Source: Cladocopium goreaui
Lineage: Eukaryota; Sar; Dinophyceae; Suessiales; Symbiodiniaceae
Assembly (NCBI GenBank): GCA_947184155.2
Contig: CAMXCT020002049.1
Location: 54,072 to 118,071, forward strand
Length of the DNA: 64,000 nucleotides
Direction of reading: 5' to 3'
The notes under the pieces are model-generated. The model was not told the DNA's origin and ran no database searches. It saw only the letters and a list, made by a program, of their open reading frames with translations. Position numbers and translations under genes: made by a program. Each line of letters begins with the position of its first letter. The first letter of the stretch is position 1. Positions 52,703 to 64,000 of this stretch are shown here, in pieces.

Positions 52703-55700
52703 CTAGCAAAGCGTTCTTTCTTGCAAGAAGTCATGTTCATCAAAGCAACCACTTTTGATTAAAGTAATGATATGGGGCCAAAAATCCACCGCAATGTGCA
52801 AAAATGTGCAAAACCTTTTCAAATATCTTCCACGCTAAACAGAAATTGCCAGCGCGCGATATGACGCGGCCCTCTGTGCAAAACTAATTTGCGGGTCCGA
52901 CCAAGCACGAGAACCTTTCCTGGAAGTTTCAAAGTTGAAGCTGCTCCAATCCGACGTGATTCGTTCACTTGCGCTACTGGTACGATATGGAACTATGAAC
53001 AAGGCGCATACTGTTACCTGTTTTCCACCGCCCGCCTTTGGAGGTTCACGCTCTGCTCGTTGATCGACTTCAGCCTCAAATTTTAATCATTGAGTTTGCC
53101 AAAACTGCGCTACCAGGCGCTGCCCCCAGTCCAATCTATGGTTTCAAACCTCATGTTTCCAGTCAAAATGTGGGACAAATTCCAAATTATGTATTGTTGG
53201 TTATCCAATCATCCCCGTCATTATTGCACCTACTATTTATTCTGTTGATCATTCCTAATCACCCAGAATCTTTTCTGGGTATGGACATATAATTATTCCC
53301 ATCATTACAAGTCATGAAATTCACTATTCCCGATACCCACATATCATATGGTGAGGGTCATAGGTCTCTCATTCTCCCAACGAATCTGCCCAAAAATTGC
53401 TTGGCAGATTGGGATAAGCCCAATATCATCAAAAAATCATTGGATAGCCCAATGTTTCCCAAAAACTTCATCTCCATAGAAACCAATGATTCCCAATTTT
53501 TTGATAATCAGTCTATTCCAAACATTGATGATATTCCAACAAACTATCTATCAAAATTTCATCCATATTTTAATAATCAGTCAGTATGATTCCCAAAAAC
53601 TTCATCTCCAGGACCATCCCATCCGCCTGCGACAGTGGTGTATACTGTATATTTATATATATATATAATTATATATATACAAAGGAAACTGTCTTTGAGA
53701 GAATCAGCCACAACAAACAAGTTCTGGACGGCCTGGGAGATGCTGCAGCCCATGCTTCGACAAATTGGATGACACTGTATTTTAGCCAAGATCTGCGGTC
53801 AGCGGATCAGTTTTCAGAGGCGAAGCAGACTCAACCAGTGCACCTCCAGCATCACCCTGCATGTCACTCCAGCATGTTATAGTACTCTTCGACACTCTAT
53901 CACTTATCTCCATGCAATTCGCGGCTACCCTCTTTTTCATACTCAGAAGGAAATCGACGACGGTGCAATCCTCTTGAAGAAACTGTATGTTTCAAGATCT
54001 TCAAACATACAATGGTGACACGCCAAAGGGCAAGTGTACTTCTTCATTGCATGATATGGCAAAAATGGAGACGGTTTCCCAACCAACTTGCGCTTTAGAA
54101 ACCCTTTTCAGATCTATTCATTTCTTCTATTGCAACCAAGGCATATGATATATCTGAATGTGCATGCATTACGAACCCAAAACAACCCTGTCAGAAGATT
54201 GGTTGCTCGCTAGTTATTGTTCATTCGACACGTTGTGGAATGCATCTGCCAAAGCGCGTCCGCTACCCATGTCCCAGTCAATAAAGATGCCTTGCATGCG
54301 CCAAGCAAACATTTGAAAGCAAAAAAACTGCCTGTGCATGCACGATTCGACAGGCCCTCTTGCACTGCACTTACAATTCTGGTCCAATTGTTTGCTTCAG
54401 TTTGCTAGCAGTTTGCTGTATTAATGAATTCGAAGCTATGATTAAAATCAATTTCTATATAGGTTCACAGGGTTGCAGAATTATGGTTCGCCTATGTGAT
54501 CCTCACCTCACAAATTGGTAGCTCACCGCTCGTCTGGCCATTCTGGGGCATAGTTCATGTCACTTGCCACCACCATCCTAGCTGTGAACTGGTTGGCCAC
54601 TCAATCCACTGTAGGAAGCGATCATGGAGGCTGCTCCTCACACCATTGGAAGAGACTTGGCTGAGTGGCATTTGATGTCAATGTGGGTGAGGGATTCACT
54701 GAGTTTACAACAATAGGGCAAAACAGTGTACCCTCTGCAAATCCACATACCCAAGTCAATGCCTCTATTCCTAAAACATAGCTTCATCAAGAGTGCTTCC
54801 CCACAAAGCCCCCACAAATATCCGGTTTTGTTCCCACCAACAGAGGGCGGGAGGATTGTTGCGATGCCAGCTATGCGACACTGTGAGAGTCACAAACAGG
54901 GGACCAGAAGATGATGATGTTGAATTCATGGTTGTTAACTCAGAATTGCTGGAACAATTTACTTCCCAATTTCTTGGTTCCTTTGCACTCAAAATTTCCG
55001 TTCTCCTCGACTTTCTGCCTCAGACCGTGAGAAAATGCGTTCAAGAAGGTCTTTCCAGGGAATGAAGCCAGCACCGATTCAACAAATGTAATTTGGCAGC
55101 ATCAAGTTTCCAGGAAATCTGCCGCACTGATTTTCCAAAAAGCAAGGACAAATCCAAGTTTGCCCTTGACTTGATCAAGATCAAAAACACAAACAAGAAC
55201 AATGCAGAACACCCAGTTTTCGCGGCATCAAGCAAAGTTATGAGGAATTCAGCTCCCAGCCCAGCACAACTGAGACATCCCGCCATCATATATCAAAGGC
55301 CACCATTGCATGTGCGTTTTGTGCAATGGGAATTCGCCCAGAATGGGGAACCCGTAGTGAAATGTTCCATGAATGGTTCGTAGAGTGGATGCTATGTATA
55401 TTGAACTTCGACTTCCCTTCGAGCAACAAATAATAGCCCCAATATGCCCTAATAGCTAGTACTTGTACGAATGGCTGAAAGATGATGCATGTTTGACTCC
55501 CAAATGGAAACGATATGACATTCGCATCCATGGCACTTTGCTCCCACATGAAACTTAAGCACGGCGCATACATCCAACGCAAAGAAATGAAATCAAGACC
55601 CTGAAGATCTCGCCGGTAATCATTGAGATAGCACCCAACAGTTGTACGAGATGTGATCCAACTCCAACTGAAGGACTTTCACCTACCCAGCATATTTCGG

Positions 55701-57041
55701 GAAGTTGTTGCTTCTTGCATTGGAAGAAAGTCCTGGCTGAGCTACCACTGGCATGATTCTAAAACTAAGCTGAATGTCTTGGATTGGCGGGTCATTTCGA
55801 GATCTTTTGCCCATGTCACTACTGTGAAGACTGACTATTTGGAAGTAAGCAAAACAAATCAACCACCAACAGGAATAAACAAGTTATGGCAATGCCATTG
55901 ATGCCTGCACTGCAGAGCTCGCAGAAGCCACTTGCTGAGCTCAATCCTTATCCCAAACAGAGACGCCATAGAGCCACAGATCTTGGGTCATTTTGGAAAG
56001 TATGGGATAATGTTTGGAACAAATTGAAACCATTTTATTTTGAAGGAACCCAATTCTGACCTATATACTTTTTTTTTGTGATCACAAAAGAGCTGGGCAG
56101 CGCATTTTTTATCACCAGAGGATGCACCTCAAAGGCAGCTTTGGCCCGGAATTCAACGGCTGTGCCTCACCAAAGACGGAGCTGAGCGCGGGGAAGCCGA
56201 ATGGGCCACACATGTTCGTCGCTTTCTTGTGTTAACAATCCCATTGGAAAACCCAAGGAGTAGACCCAGACCTATGGAGTTTGGAATGTTGAAGCTGCTT
56301 GGATCAGAATCCGAAAAGACCTGGGCCTTGGGTTCTACCAGTGGTTGGAGCAAAGAATAGAACAATCTCAGAATGAACGAAAAATGCCGTCTCGGTACCC
56401 ACAAAGCAAAAGAAACAAAACAAGTGGCTGATCCATATCTCTAGTGACTAGTGGTCACAGGCCACCACCGACTCGATTCCCATGTCTTCAAATTTAGGTG
56501 TCCCCAAAAATGGGGAAGCATGCCCTTTTTGCACAGAGGTCGGATGAGCTTCCCTACCACTTCGGATTTTTTGGACATCAACCCTCGGCACCCTGAGAAG
56601 CTTACGCAGAGACCACTTTGTCAGGCCGGGGAGAACTTTGCCTGATGGGAAGGCAAACAAACACGAGAATGATGCTGTTCGATGGGTTTCTAAGAGGAAT
56701 ACCAGGAGCTAACCCCTGCAAAATTCATGTTCAAACAATGTCAAAGGCTATACTGCAGATCTGACGTGATCTTGCTAAGAGCCCGGGTTGAAGGGTAGAA
56801 CTGCAACTTGAATCAAATTTCACTATGGACTCTATGCCGCTACGCCTCTCAAAAACGAAGCATTGACATATCGATACACATAATACTTTATTGACATTTC
56901 TTACCGGGGCCCGGGCCGTCCAAATGCACATGGGCATGGGCAGGTGTCAAAATCCTTAGCATTTTACCATGATTTAGTGCTTAATACGGTACCTTCTATA
57001 TAGAGATGTACTTATCATTCCTCCAAACTGATGGATCAGGC
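52703..57041. other. Non-coding stretch; left part of diverged unit B
   Basis: No exon is convincing. The phrase TTCCCAAAAACTTCATCTCCA occurs at about 53,457 and 53,588 as a direct repeat ~131 bp apart, inside AT-rich DNA ending in an AT microsatellite (53,650-53,680). From about 54,620 the DNA resembles 34.9-37.5 kb at low identity (for example GATTCACTGAGTTTACA at 54,690 and 34,915), marking the left part of repeat unit B. A first exon of the helicase paralogue should lie to the right of 52,703 but was not recognised. Confidence 0.45.
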
Positions 57042-57126
57042 TCACCTTGTGCTGCTTGGTAAAAACATCAAGCGGATTCGCAAATATCGCTCAGCTACTC
57101 CATGTGCCAGGCCTTCCGGTTCATGC
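57042..57126 (-). CDS. Ankyrin-gene last exon, block B
   Basis: After a CCCAAG acceptor (AG 57127-57128) the exon encodes H-E-P-E-G-L-A-H-G-V-A-E-R-Y-L-R-I-R-L-M, then F-L-P-S-S-T-R and a stop at 57042. The phases of this and the two upstream exons fit each other exactly, unlike in block A. The tail is not a recognised domain. Confidence 0.6.
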
Positions 57127-57351
57127 CTTGGGCGGCGAGAAGGTGCACAGAACATTTGAACTTCAAAATGGTTGGACCGTTTGAGGGTTAAACCTGAAAA
57201 TACGGAGATGTTGATAAGTCCAAGCTCATCATGAACGAACACATGACCAACGTCCTGGTCCTTTTGATCTTTTGGTACGGCGCATACCCATCTGTGACAT
57301 TTCGGATCCTTTAGGCCATGTGTAGCTGGGGACAATCAAAGAACATCCAAC

Positions 57352-57441
57352 CTGTTCTTGATGTTGTCTCCGGGACCATGGAACTGGAAAGGGTCAGCGG
57401 GGTTAACGCAGAGAATCCCATGCATGGCCACCAAATCAAGT
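57352..57441 (-). CDS. Ankyrin-gene penultimate exon, block B
   Basis: The 90-base exon (acceptor TTTGCAG, donor AACAG|GTTGG) encodes L-D-L-V-A-M-H-G-I-L-C-V-N-P-A-D-P-F-Q-F, then H-G-P-G-D-N-I-K-N. It joins the ankyrin exon upstream in phase 2 and the last exon downstream in phase 2. Function of this segment is unknown. Confidence 0.6.
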
Positions 57442-57700
57442 CTGCAAACTCAATCGGATTCGTGGTTGATCTCTGTTGATCTATGCTCACTTATTGGCAG
57501 GACTTGCGAGGATGATTTGGCACCGTGTCCAGACTTCAGATTTGTCCAACATTCGCAGCATAAACATCCCCTGGTCCGGACAAATATCACTATCCCACGC
57601 CACTTGAAAACGGCTTTCATCCCCACAAGCGCCAGAAGTTTCACCATGTTATACCCGTTGAAGTTGACATCCTTGGGCCACTGCAGTGCTTGAGGCCCAC

Positions 57701-57785
57701 CCGTGCGGCCAAGAGGCTTTGTCCATCAGCAAGTTCACGAGTTCCGTCTGGCGCTCCTCTCTCACCATATCTACGGGCGCGTTGC
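57701..57785 (-). CDS. Ankyrin-repeat exon, block B
   Basis: The 85-base exon (acceptor GCTCAG, donor CACGG|GTGGG) encodes N-A-P-V-D-M-V-R-E-E-R-Q-T-E-L-V-N-L-L-M, the second half of an ankyrin repeat. It matches 46570-46654 in length and phase. The upstream ankyrin exon of this block is damaged by a deletion near 58,260, so whether the gene is expressed is unclear. Confidence 0.65.
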
Positions 57786-60206
57786 CTGAGCACTGCTGAC
57801 ACCCGAACTGACACCCTTCAATACATAGAATTGATCAATATTCGCATTGCTGAATTTGACAAGTGATGATTCAATGCGTAGAAACATTTCTCTCATTCTT
57901 CACATTGGCTCATGGGTGTCCAAGAAGAGTCCCCTCTGCAGATGTCAATTATATGGATGAACTCCAAAACAGGATGTTTCAATAAAACGTGCTGCGTTGA
58001 TCATGACAAGGACGCACCTGAAATCACGACTCTTGAACTTCAAGGAAACTTTGAAGAGGGGAACGCGACATCTAACATCCATTGAAATCTGGAGCTCCGA
58101 TCTGGAGCTCCGATATCCATTGAACCTGTTGAACTTGACAGAATAGAACATCTATAAAAAATATCATAAGATGCCGGATTGAACTTCATGGAACTGCACC
58201 AGTTTGCGATTGCCGCTGAAAACTCTTCAAAACGGCTACGACAGCTGTGGCATGCTGTGGCCCCTTGCCATCGCCAGGCCGCCGAGGCCGTCTCGGGCGT
58301 CTCGGCGCACGGAGAGCACGGCCTCTCTCACCACTGAAATGACACCCTTCCAGTGGATAAAACAGGGTAAACCAGGGTAAACCTGATGATTTTTGGGGAA
58401 GCCGTGAATCTTGAATCCTAGATCCGTCGAAATCCCCTGTAACTTCAAAGGACTTTAACGTCTGGACTTTCTACACACAGTGCAAGTACACACTACGATG
58501 TCCTGCGCTTTGTGTGATTGTTGAGAAGAAGCTTTGTCGTGCACCGGGTGAGAACAGTGAGATTAACATATTTTTAATGGAAAAAACTTTTGCATCGCCA
58601 CTGTATAGCCACTGTTTTTTCTGGGCAGATCCGTTTTTGTGAAACGTCCATGGCCTGCGGCAACATCACTGTGTCAACCCGGGTGTATCTCCTAGAGGTG
58701 CCCCAATGAGACTTTCTTCAAGATATGCCACTCTTTCTCACAGAGATCGTGGTTTCTAAAAGGAATTTTGCGATTGTTTTGTGCTTAAAATGCCGGAGGT
58801 GCTCAACGGAATATTTAGTTGCATAAACACTACGTACCATTACTGGCAGCATCTGTTTGACAATTGGGACTTTTCCTTTCTTGAAGGAGTTTGCAGGATG
58901 TAGAATCAGCGATAGACCAAAAGGCATGTTGAAACTCTGTCACTTCATTTGCAGTGCACTCTTGACAATTTTTCTGACACTCTCTACTGCACTGTTACTT
59001 GAATCAGGCGGTGTATCTGCACTTTGTCTATTTTCTGACACTCGCTGCTACATATTGGATCCCTGAACATGTTGGTCTCTTTGAGAGGTGCTGCTAGTCT
59101 GTGAATAAAGGATGTATCAACAAAAATGAAAACATATACGATAAATCATTGGTATGCATGATGTTGGTCTTGCGAGCGATGGGAATTAATGAAATTCTCC
59201 AATAGCAGCTTCAAACACCATCGCCAGAACATAGTCCCACCTGTGTTGGCTGCAAGCCACCGCCAAACCTACGGTGACAACATGTCATCATCCGAGTCAT
59301 CCGACGTTTCCCTCACCATTCATCGATCCAAACTACCTACAGGTGATCACCCAAGAATGGCAATGTGGGTGTGAAATTGCCGATTTTCCCACACAAAATA
59401 AACCATCAAATATATAACTGACAAAAATAGGTTTTAAACCATTGGATTTTGGTGGTGCCCATCTTGATTCCTTACTACCCACTGAAATATATAAACAGAG
59501 CTTGGTATCTGATTTCTCGCAGTTGAGAGAAACCCCCAATCTACGCTTGCTGCGTCCATTCATTCCACTTTTGCTGCGGGGGATGGTTAACATGCATGGC
59601 GCAAAGCTAGTTTGATAAATGTCTGAGCTTTTACGCCAATCAGTTCTAAAAAAATGTCTTGCGTTGCCTCATATTTATTGTGAAACGAGGAAACAAAAAC
59701 ACCAGTATCAGTACGGTAGTATCAGCATCATCTTTGGATAACATGGTGATCGCAACCACTGGATTTCATTGCAGAACGCTCCAAAGGCTGGCACCTCCAA
59801 ATGTCAGCGGATCTGCCTGGAATGGATGCGCCTGGAAATCGGCTTCAACTGGCACAAGTCGTGTGTTGTTGATGAAAATCAGCCTTCAACCATCTTCTGG
59901 CTTCAACCCATCTCGGGAACGTCACATGAAATCTTCATCCCAGGCAGGGATGAAAAGAACATGAAAAAACAGGAATCAGTCTCGAAACCTGCCACTGCAG
60001 TTTTCAATGGCGCACAGCTTTGAAAAAAGAAAGCAAAGTCGGGCCTCAGCCTTGAAATTCTACCAGCGGCTTTGGCACAAGTTTCTCGAAGGTCCTGGGA
60101 CCAAAAAAAATCCAGGGTATGGTATGGGGAACTATCACATCAAACTAGAACAATGTTTGATTCTTTACTGGGTGTGCAGCCCCACTTGATAAGTAGGGTG
60201 TGCATG

Positions 60207-60214
60207 CTATAAGT
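60207..60214. repeat. Target-site duplication, left (CTATAAGT)
   Basis: These eight bases are repeated directly after the element at 61294-61301. The empty site in block A (near 40,830) has a single CTCTAAGT. Confidence 0.8.
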
Positions 60215-61293
60215 ATCCCCCTTTGAATTAAGTGAGAGTGTTGGTGTTGACAATTTTATAGTGATAATCCGGGAGGCCCTGACCCTCTTTCTGAAAATGC
60301 ATCTATAGAATCAGAGACCCCAAGGTATTTTCAAGTTGACAATCTCTATAGAATCGATGCCGCCCAGTCACTCTCGTTCATGGTTGGGGGGGTTAGTTGG
60401 CCTTCTATAAAATCAGGCTCCCCAAGTCTCCTTCATTGACAGCTGACCTGAATGCTCCAGTTACTCTTGCCTAGCTTGCCTTATGCACTCCCAAATTTAT
60501 AGAGTTCAAAGGCTCCAAGTGTTCACTGTCAACCCCTTCAATTTTATAGACTTGTGAAAAATGCCTGAAAGATCTTGAAAATCGATCTGTTCTGTTTCTA
60601 TCCGTTTGCTCTTTTTTAGCGGAAAGGCGGAAAGGCTGGCTCGAGGACTTCGACCCAAAAACGGTGAGACACACTGGGGAGACACAACGGGGAGAAAGAA
60701 AGGGGAGACACAACGGGGAGACACAACGGGGAGACACAACGGGAAAATGATGCAAAATGAAAAATGTCACTTTTATAGTTTGTAAACCAGAAAAAGCTGC
60801 TCTTGTAAGATATTGAAATGTCAAAATTGTACATATTTGCTGAATATAACTGATGATAACTGATGAAACCCTGATGATGGATCTCCAACAAATCTCCAAT
60901 ATATCCCAAAAGTATCCAAAAGTTTCCAAAAATATCTCAAGATTCCAAATGATTCCAAAATATACAAGGATGATCAAGGATGATCAAGGATGATCAAAGA
61001 ATTGTTGTGGGAAATTGGTTCTGCCAATACTTCTCTATAAAATTAAAGAACATGACATACATCTAAAGAGAACATATCCCACTGTAGAATAGCAGTCCCT
61101 AAGACTCTCTGCTGACTAGTCCTCAGTGCTGTATTCAACATGAAATCTCTATAGAATCAGAGGCCCCAAGGTCCTCTATAAAATTGAAAGCGTTGACACT
61201 GGGTAGGTACCCCTTATTAAGTCAGGGGGTTAAAATGCACCATTTTCCAGGACCTAACGTTCCCGATTCTGTAGAGGAAATTCCAAGGGGGAT
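60215..61293. mobile_element. Non-autonomous DNA transposon, 1,079 bp
   Basis: The insert starts ATCCCCCTTTGAATT and ends with the inverted complement ATCCCCCTTGGAATT, matching at 14 of 15 positions. It is flanked by an 8-bp direct repeat CTATAAGT. It interrupts block B exactly where block A is continuous. No transposase frame is present, so it must rely on a partner. Inside are several CTCTATAGAATC or CTCTATAAAATT motifs, two GAG-C/A-CCCCAAGGT motifs and about four GGGGAGACACAAC units (60,670-60,740). Eight-base duplications are usual for hAT and P-type families, but the termini do not identify the family. Confidence 0.85.
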
Positions 61294-61301
61294 CTATAAG
61301 T
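61294..61301. repeat. Target-site duplication, right (CTATAAGT)
   Basis: This is the right-hand copy of the eight-base duplication made when the 1,079-bp element inserted; block B then continues as TATATCATTATATTCC, as in block A. Confidence 0.8.
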
Positions 61302-64000
61302 TATATCATTATATTCCATGTAAATCCATGTATATCATTTTATATCCATATATAAATATGTGTAACACCATACTGGTTAACATTGGTTAACAACCCTCCA
61401 ACTTCACCACCAGGTCATATCCCTCAACAAAGAGACCATGACCAACTTACCTTATATAGCACCACCATGCAATCTTGATGCGAGGGCAAATGTTGCTACG
61501 AGTACGTGGGGGAACATCTGCAAACCAATAATTCGTTGCTGGGTTCCATGAGCATAGCTAAGTTGACATCCATCAGAACAGTAATCAGAAGTACATGCGA
61601 GATGAATGGCAAATTGACTGCTCTGATCACGGTCCAGGAGTCCAGTGGTTGCAACATGGCCGAAACGTACGAGAGTTTACTTTACTGGTACCAGGCTGAA
61701 CAGTCCGGGTTCGATGCAAACAAAACCCAACCCCCCCCAAAAAAAACACATGTAACACATCACAGCTCTCAAAATCTACTGGATCCAAGGAATCCAAGGG
61801 GTCCTATTCAAACCTGCGATATTTGGACAATGGAATCGATGTCACCACACCACGGAGGCCACCACAATGTGCTTCACCTCGTGTGCCGAACCCATTCTGT
61901 TTTTGTGGGTTTGGTACCTGAAATGTTGGGAAAGCCTCAAAATCCATTCATCATTGTCATTGTCCCCACTGATCACTAATTGATGCCCATTTTGGTAGGA
62001 AATCCATGTAAATCACCACTTTCAAACACACCCACGTGAATCTGAATCTGCACAGATTTCTTTCCAACACATCCGGTGGTTTCTTTTAAAACACATAAGT
62101 AACACGAGTGTTTCCAAGCAATGGCAACAAGAAGAGCATCACATTAGTAGGATCATTGCCAAAATCATTTTGCAATTTCCGGCAAGTGAGTAAATTTCAA
62201 ACAAAATGCCTCGCCTCAAACGGGAAGCCCTTCTTCCTGACGCAAGGGCTCGAAACACAACGCAAAATAGGCTTTTGGAGGTCCTGGAAACAAAATGTTG
62301 ATCCGAATCAGAATCTGGGTTTGGTAAAAAAAGCAATGCTGGGGTAGAAAAACAATCCAATGGATCAAAACCTCATCTTTTTCCTTTTACTAGTCTCTGA
62401 TAACATGGGAGTAGTGAAAGGTAGATCCAAAATCATTATTGCTCATGTCATCTGCCATGCGCAAAATGTGTACAACTATTTAGAAAAAAATGCTGTGTGT
62501 CATCTGAGTTGAATACCAAAGAGTGCCAGTTTCAGTCCTATTTTTTTGTTCGATCGAAGTGTGCAATGCGCACCCTCCCAAAAAGTTGAGCACATGATAT
62601 AGGATCTCCCCAAGAGTGTCAAGGTGTTGTATCAATCCGAACGAATCCACCGCCATTTCAGTTCCAGGTGTAACCATTGAGTTGAAGGCTCATGTCATGT
62701 GCGGTATATGCGGTATACATGTAAAAATGTAGGAAAAATCATGGCACTGGAATTAAATCAAACATGTTACAAGAATGCAGGGGTGTGTCAGACGTTGCAC
62801 AAAATTACACAACCTAAACTGGATTCCGGGCTGTATCTTCGAAAAAAATATTTCGTTCCGTCCATCCAGCTTTAGTTTATTCAACAAAGGTCTTTGAAAC
62901 AAAAACAAAAGAAAACAGAAACAACAAAGAACGGATTCGCCGTTTTCAATCAAAGGTGCAACACATCTGATGATTCTTATGCCCATCAACAATCATGCAA
63001 AACACATTAGAACTCATCAAACAAATCTGCCCACGTCTTCTCGTTTCCCCTTCGTTTCCTGACCTTGTGATCCATGGTGCTACACCAACTGGGATCGATC
63101 GGGATCGGCTTGCTTGTCACGTAGATTCACGTAGTGTCTGCCAAAGCCTACCAGGTGCACCGCGTCATGATCTTTGGAAAGTGTGCCATGCCGGTGTGCT
63201 CTCGCGGTGCCCTACAGCAACTTACGGTATTGGCACAAAGCAGGAAAAAATCATGGGACACACATTTGTTGTTTCCCCCAATGTTTTCCCCACGTTTTCC
63301 AGTTTGTTTCCAGATGTTTAAGGTTTCCCATGTTTTTCACCACCTTTTCCCCAGCTTTTCACCCTTTCTTTCATCGATGTTCTCCCACTTTTCTCCCATG
63401 AAATTCACCATTTCAGGCGAGGCGAAGCCGTGGTGAAACTTCCCCAGCTCAGAGATGGTTTCACGGCTGCGTTTCGGGCTACACGACAAGATCTCGTGAA
63501 TCACATGCTGTGTGCTCCGAAAGGATCCGAAAGGCTCGAAATCTGTGATGTGGCACATTCTGAATTGGACATGATTGGTCACTTAAGGTGTGAATGGATT
63601 CGATTCAGGTTGTTTGATATGAATGGACATTATGAATAGATATGATATATCATTGGAAATATAATATATATATAATTCGAAGTTCGGGCCGGCCAAAGGA
63701 AAAAATGAAAAATGCAAAAGAAAAAACACCACAACCACCAGAATTACAAATGCAAAATACTAGTACCTGGGAAAAAAGGAAATAAATACCAGGTGTCTCT
63801 CCCAAAATTCATGAAACATCACAGCAAAAAAAAACAGACAAATGTTCCTTTAGAATCATCAGAAAATCCGACTTTGATGCACATGTTTTTTAACCGCGCG
63901 TCGCGTCTCCCCCTTGCGTTGTTGTGCCGGCTCCACGGCCTTGAATAGATTGCATCCATGATGAAGAATCTGTTGATATTTCTCTTGCTTCAAGGTGTTT

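Larger units (their letters stand above)
57060..64000. repeat. Segmental duplication, block B
   Basis: This is the second copy of the block at 37,565-43,541, in the same orientation about 19.5 kb away, and it runs past the window end. It differs by small indels, a deletion in the ankyrin exon region near 58,260, and the 1,079-bp transposon at 60,215-61,293. Outside the exons at 57,042-57,785 I see no convincing gene. Confidence 0.85.

Noticed and set aside
63712-63948. Lysine-rich plus-strand frame near the window end
   Set aside because: Its counterpart in block A (43.2-43.5 kb) is not preserved as a frame despite near-identical DNA, so coding is unlikely.
1-64000. tRNA, rRNA, spliced-leader RNA gene or CRISPR-like array
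   Set aside because: None was recognised; the only leader sequence is attached to the retrotransposon and lacks the downstream intron-like part expected of an SL RNA gene.

Overview
This is nuclear DNA of a dinoflagellate, probably a Symbiodiniaceae-like alga. The main evidence is an exact dinoflagellate spliced-leader (dinoSL) sequence at 26267-26288 (minus strand) with older, partly overwritten leader copies directly behind it. Supporting evidence is the set of introns with GC, GA and GT donors, the kinesin-light-chain-type TPR and ankyrin genes cut into short exons, and the sparse, repeat-rich layout. Every coding segment I could recognise, including the transposable elements, lies on the minus strand. 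There is nothing bacterial here: no operons, ribosome-binding sites, CRISPR or rRNA.

Layout from left to right. 1-6.1 kb: intergenic or intronic DNA with two ankyrin exon remnants, AT-rich simple sequence and a 10-bp minisatellite. 6.1-6.4 kb: a degenerate T/G-rich repeat resembling telomere units. 6.6-9.36 kb: a decayed tyrosine-recombinase element (CCHC gag-like part, a PC..FS methyltransferase-like part, recombinase) broken by several frameshifts. 9.36-26.29 kb: two head-to-tail copies, about 99% identical in protein, of an ~8.45-kb non-LTR retrotransposon. It encodes one giant protein: N-terminal multi-pass membrane region, OTU cysteine-protease-like domain, two zinc fingers, APE-type endonuclease, reverse transcriptase and a C-terminal zinc knuckle. 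The right copy (copy 2) is intact and starts with the spliced leader. The left copy (copy 1) has a one-base frameshift and a damaged endonuclease motif.

26.3-30.9 kb: a TPR-helicase gene cut just before its Walker A motif by the retrotransposon. A paralogue with the complete helicase domain lies at 50.3-52.7 kb; the two genes differ in intron positions. 32.0-33.4 kb: an ankyrin gene segment in which a three-exon cassette is duplicated. 34.1-35.7 kb: three further exons of an unidentified gene. 34.5-64 kb: three diverged copies of a long repeat unit carrying 3' ends of ankyrin genes. Two of them (37.57-43.54 kb and 57.06-64.0 kb) are a recent segmental duplication. The second carries a 1,079-bp DNA transposon with inverted termini and an 8-bp target duplication, and the first preserves the empty site.

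The central story is recycling of processed mRNA. The retrotransposon's own transcript appears to have been trans-spliced, reverse transcribed to its capped 5' end and reinserted, so its 5' end records successive leader additions. Limits: exon borders were inferred by eye from reading frame, splice dinucleotides and paralogue comparison; identities were estimated by eye; no database was searched.
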